From contig NZ_CP114904.1 of the NCBI RefSeq assembly GCF_027497215.1, forward strand, positions 4,672,001-4,736,000: a DNA stretch of 64,000 nucleotides. The letters are read 5' to 3'. Below the pieces are notes generated by a model. That model was not told where the DNA came from and did no database searches. It worked only from the letters and a program-made list of their open reading frames with translations. Source of the stretch: Micromonospora sp. WMMD812. Lineage in GTDB: Bacteria > Actinomycetota > Actinomycetes > Mycobacteriales > Micromonosporaceae. The position numbers and the translations under genes were made by a program. Numbering within the stretch: the first letter of the stretch is position 1; every line of letters starts with the position of its first letter. Positions 62,353 through 64,000 of this stretch are shown here, piece after piece.

Positions 62353-63609
62353 GTGAGCACGGACACCGCACCCGCCGCCGGCCGCGCCGCCGCGCCGCCG
62401 GCCGCCTGGGAGGAGGCGCGCGCCCGGGTGTACGCGGCCGGCCTGGCCGCCCCGCTTCCCGTCACCGCCCGGCCGCTCGCCGAGGCCGACGGGCACACCC
62501 TCGCCGAGCCGCTGACCACCCGCACCGCCCTGCCCGCTTTCCCCACCTCCAGCGTGGACGGCTGGGCGGTGCGCGGCCCGGGCCCGTGGCGGGTCGTCGG
62601 GCGGGTGCTCGCCGGCGGCAGCCCGTCCCCCCTGACCGAGGACGGCACGACCGTCGAGATCGCCACCGGCGCGATGGTGCCGGAGGGCACCACCGCGGTG
62701 TTGCGGATCGAGGAGTCCGAGCGGACGCCGGACGGCCGGGTCACCGGCACGCCGCGCACCACGCCTGAGTGGCGGAAGCCGGGCGAGGAGGCGTTCGCCG
62801 GGGAGGAGCTGCTGCCGACCGGCACCCCGGTGGACCCGGCGGTGATCGGCCTGGCCGCCGCCTGCGGTTACGACACGCTGCCGGTCCGGCGTGCGCCGCG
62901 CGCCGCGCTGCTGGTCTTCGGCGACGAGTTGCTGACGGCGGGCCCGCCCGGCGCCGGTCGGGTCCGCGACGCGCTCGGGCCGGCCGTGCCCGCCTGGCTG
63001 CGCCGCGACGGCTGCGAGGTCAACCCCACCGACGTGATCGGCCCGGTGGTGGACACCCTCCCGGCGCACGTCGAGGCGTTGCGCTCCGCGCTCGCCGCCG
63101 CCGACGTGGTCTGCACGACCGGTGGCACGATGCACGGTCCGGTCGACCACCTGCACCCGGCGCTCGCGGCGCTCGGCGCCGACTACGTGGTCAACACGGT
63201 CGCGGTGCGGCCGGGGTTCCCGATGCTGGTCGCCCGGCTGACCGGCCCGGACGGGCGGGTCCGCTTCGTGGCCGGCCTGCCGGGCAATCCACAGTCCGCG
63301 ATCGTCGCGCTGGTCTCGCTGGTCGCCCCGCTGCTCACCGGCCTCCAGGGCCGGCCGATGCCGGTGCTGCCGCAGGCCGTTCTGGCCGAGCCGGTGCCCG
63401 GCCGGGGCGACTTCACCCACCTCGCCCTGGTCCGGCTGGACCGGGTCGCGGGCACCGCCCATCCGGTGCGGCACGTCGGCTCCGCGATGCTGCGCGGGCT
63501 CGCCGGCGCGGACGGCTTCGCGGTGGTCCGCCCGGGCGCCAGTGGCGAGCCCGGGTCGCGGGTGCCGGTGGTGCCGCTGCCGCTGCTGCCCGGGGAGCGT
63601 GCGTCGTGA
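62353..63609 (+). CDS. moeA: Molybdopterin molybdenumtransferase MoeA
   Basis: A 418-aa protein. An N-terminal domain (LPVTARPLAEADGHTLAEPL, SSVDGWAVRGPG) is followed by the MoCF-binding domain (TTGGTMHGPVDHLHPAL and GLPGNPQSAIVALVSLV). It inserts molybdate into adenylylated molybdopterin. The GTG at 62353 is six bases after TAGGCT (62341-62346), so it may have its own leaderless promoter. Its stop overlaps moaE. Confidence 0.93.
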   Translation: MSTDTAPAAGRAAAPPAAWEEARARVYAAGLAAPLPVTARPLAEADGHTLAEPLTTRTALPAFPTSSVDGWAVRGPGPWRVVGRVLAGGSPSPLTEDGTTVEIATGAMVPEGTTAVLRIEESERTPDGRVTGTPRTTPEWRKPGEEAFAGEELLPTGTPVDPAVIGLAAACGYDTLPVRRAPRAALLVFGDELLTAGPPGAGRVRDALGPAVPAWLRRDGCEVNPTDVIGPVVDTLPAHVEALRSALAAADVVCTTGGTMHGPVDHLHPALAALGADYVVNTVAVRPGFPMLVARLTGPDGRVRFVAGLPGNPQSAIVALVSLVAPLLTGLQGRPMPVLPQAVLAEPVPGRGDFTHLALVRLDRVAGTAHPVRHVGSAMLRGLAGADGFAVVRPGASGEPGSRVPVVPLPLLPGERAS

Positions 63610-64000
63610 CCGCGCCGGCGCTGACGTTCGGCGAGGTCACCGACCAGCCGCTCGACCTGGCCGCACACGAGGCGGCGGTCGCCGACCCCCGGGCCGGCGC
63701 GGTGGTCTCGTTCCAGGGCGTGGTCCGCGACCACGACCACGGCCGGGTGGTGACCCGCCTGGAGTACGAGGGGCACCCGAGCGCGGAGCGGATCCTGCGC
63801 GAGGTCGCGGCCGAGATCGCGGCGGACCCCGAGGTGTACGCGGTCGCCGTGTCGCACCGGGTCGGCCCGCTCGAGATCGGCGAGGTGGCCCTGGTCGCCG
63901 CGGTCAGCACCGCGCACCGGGCCGCCGCGTTCGCGGCCTGCGCCCGGCTGGTGGACGAGGCGAAGGCGCGGCTGCCGATCTGGAAGCACCAGCTCTTCGC
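63606..64000 (+). CDS. moaE: Molybdopterin synthase large subunit MoaE (cut by window edge)
   Basis: The first 131 residues of MoaE; the 3' end is outside the window. AVVSFQGVVRDHDHGRVVTRLEYEGH, YAVAVSHRVGPLEIGEVALVAAVSTAHR and the C-terminal LPIWKHQLF, with the catalytic lysine, are clear. The GTG at 63606 overlaps the moeA stop (GTGA). MoaE works with a small MoaD subunit, not seen here. Confidence 0.93.
   Translation, partial: MTAPALTFGEVTDQPLDLAAHEAAVADPRAGAVVSFQGVVRDHDHGRVVTRLEYEGHPSAERILREVAAEIAADPEVYAVAVSHRVGPLEIGEVALVAAVSTAHRAAAFAACARLVDEAKARLPIWKHQLF

Noticed and set aside
59366..62371. Minus-strand open frame of 1001 codons opposite the SARP and moa genes
   Set aside because: Antisense to conserved coding sequence, no domain, low-complexity composition.

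Overview
This window is about 64 kb of very GC-rich actinobacterial chromosome around the replication origin. Gene order and protein sequences fit the family Micromonosporaceae (Micromonospora-like). The core order DUF721-recF-gnd-dnaN-oriC-dnaA-rpmH-rnpA-yidD-yidC-jag-rsmG-parA-parB, followed by the cwlM-trxA-trxB-antisigma-sigma-pseudokinase-murJ block, is the classic actinobacterial origin neighbourhood. No rRNA, no convincing tRNA, no insertion sequence, no prophage and no CRISPR array were seen.

Layout. 1-1.75 kb: three small accessory genes, including an OhrR-like MarR repressor with a perfect 20-bp palindrome in front of it. They sit where gyrB is normally found. 1.75-8.3 kb: the replication genes on the minus strand, with oriC (an array of DnaA boxes beside an AT-rich island) between dnaN and dnaA. 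8.9-12.4 kb: rpmH, RNase P protein, YidD and YidC insertion factors, Jag and RsmG on the plus strand. 13.0-17.4 kb: parAB with six parS sites, two of them inside the parA reading frame, and a 2-kb non-coding stretch. 17.4-30.6 kb: a HIT-like protein, then Ddl and an aminotransferase, a GNAT protein, the CwlM amidase-like regulator, thioredoxin and its reductase with an ECF-type promoter, a sigma/anti-sigma pair, a membrane pseudokinase and MurJ. 30.7-35.3 kb: CCA-adding enzyme, NfeD/flotillin pair, a small membrane protein and Ogt. 35.4-45.7 kb: Ino1 with its PadR regulator, a DUF5318 protein, a class A penicillin-binding protein, two polytopic membrane proteins and endonuclease IV. 46.3-51.5 kb: rpsF-ssb-rpsR-rplI with a structured leader, a membrane protein of unknown function, and dnaB. 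51.5-57.3 kb: a DinB-like protein, then a minus-strand operon of a GGDEF-EAL protein, a membrane glycosyltransferase, a phosphoribosyltransferase and a zinc-ribbon protein. 57.8-61.0 kb: a large SARP/AfsR-type regulator. 61.3 kb to the end: a molybdenum-cofactor operon moaC-mogA-moeA-moaE, cut by the window edge.

How the genes work together. Most of the window handles chromosome replication and segregation (dnaA, dnaN, recF, the DUF721/DciA-like protein, dnaB, ssb, parAB/parS) and envelope growth (Ddl, CwlM, MurJ, the pseudokinase, the penicillin-binding protein, polytopic glycosyltransferase-like proteins). DnaA-box sequences also occur outside oriC: at the dnaA 5' side, among the parS sites, between murJ and the pseudokinase gene, and in front of dnaB. 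Nothing here is a complete new mobile or defence system. The most promising leads are (i) a leader before rpsF in which the Shine-Dalgarno sequence is paired with an upstream anti-SD, (ii) two low-GC codon patches in dnaB that coincide with known DnaB intein insertion sites, (iii) the MurJ/pseudokinase split with DnaA boxes in between, and (iv) several uncharacterised operators.
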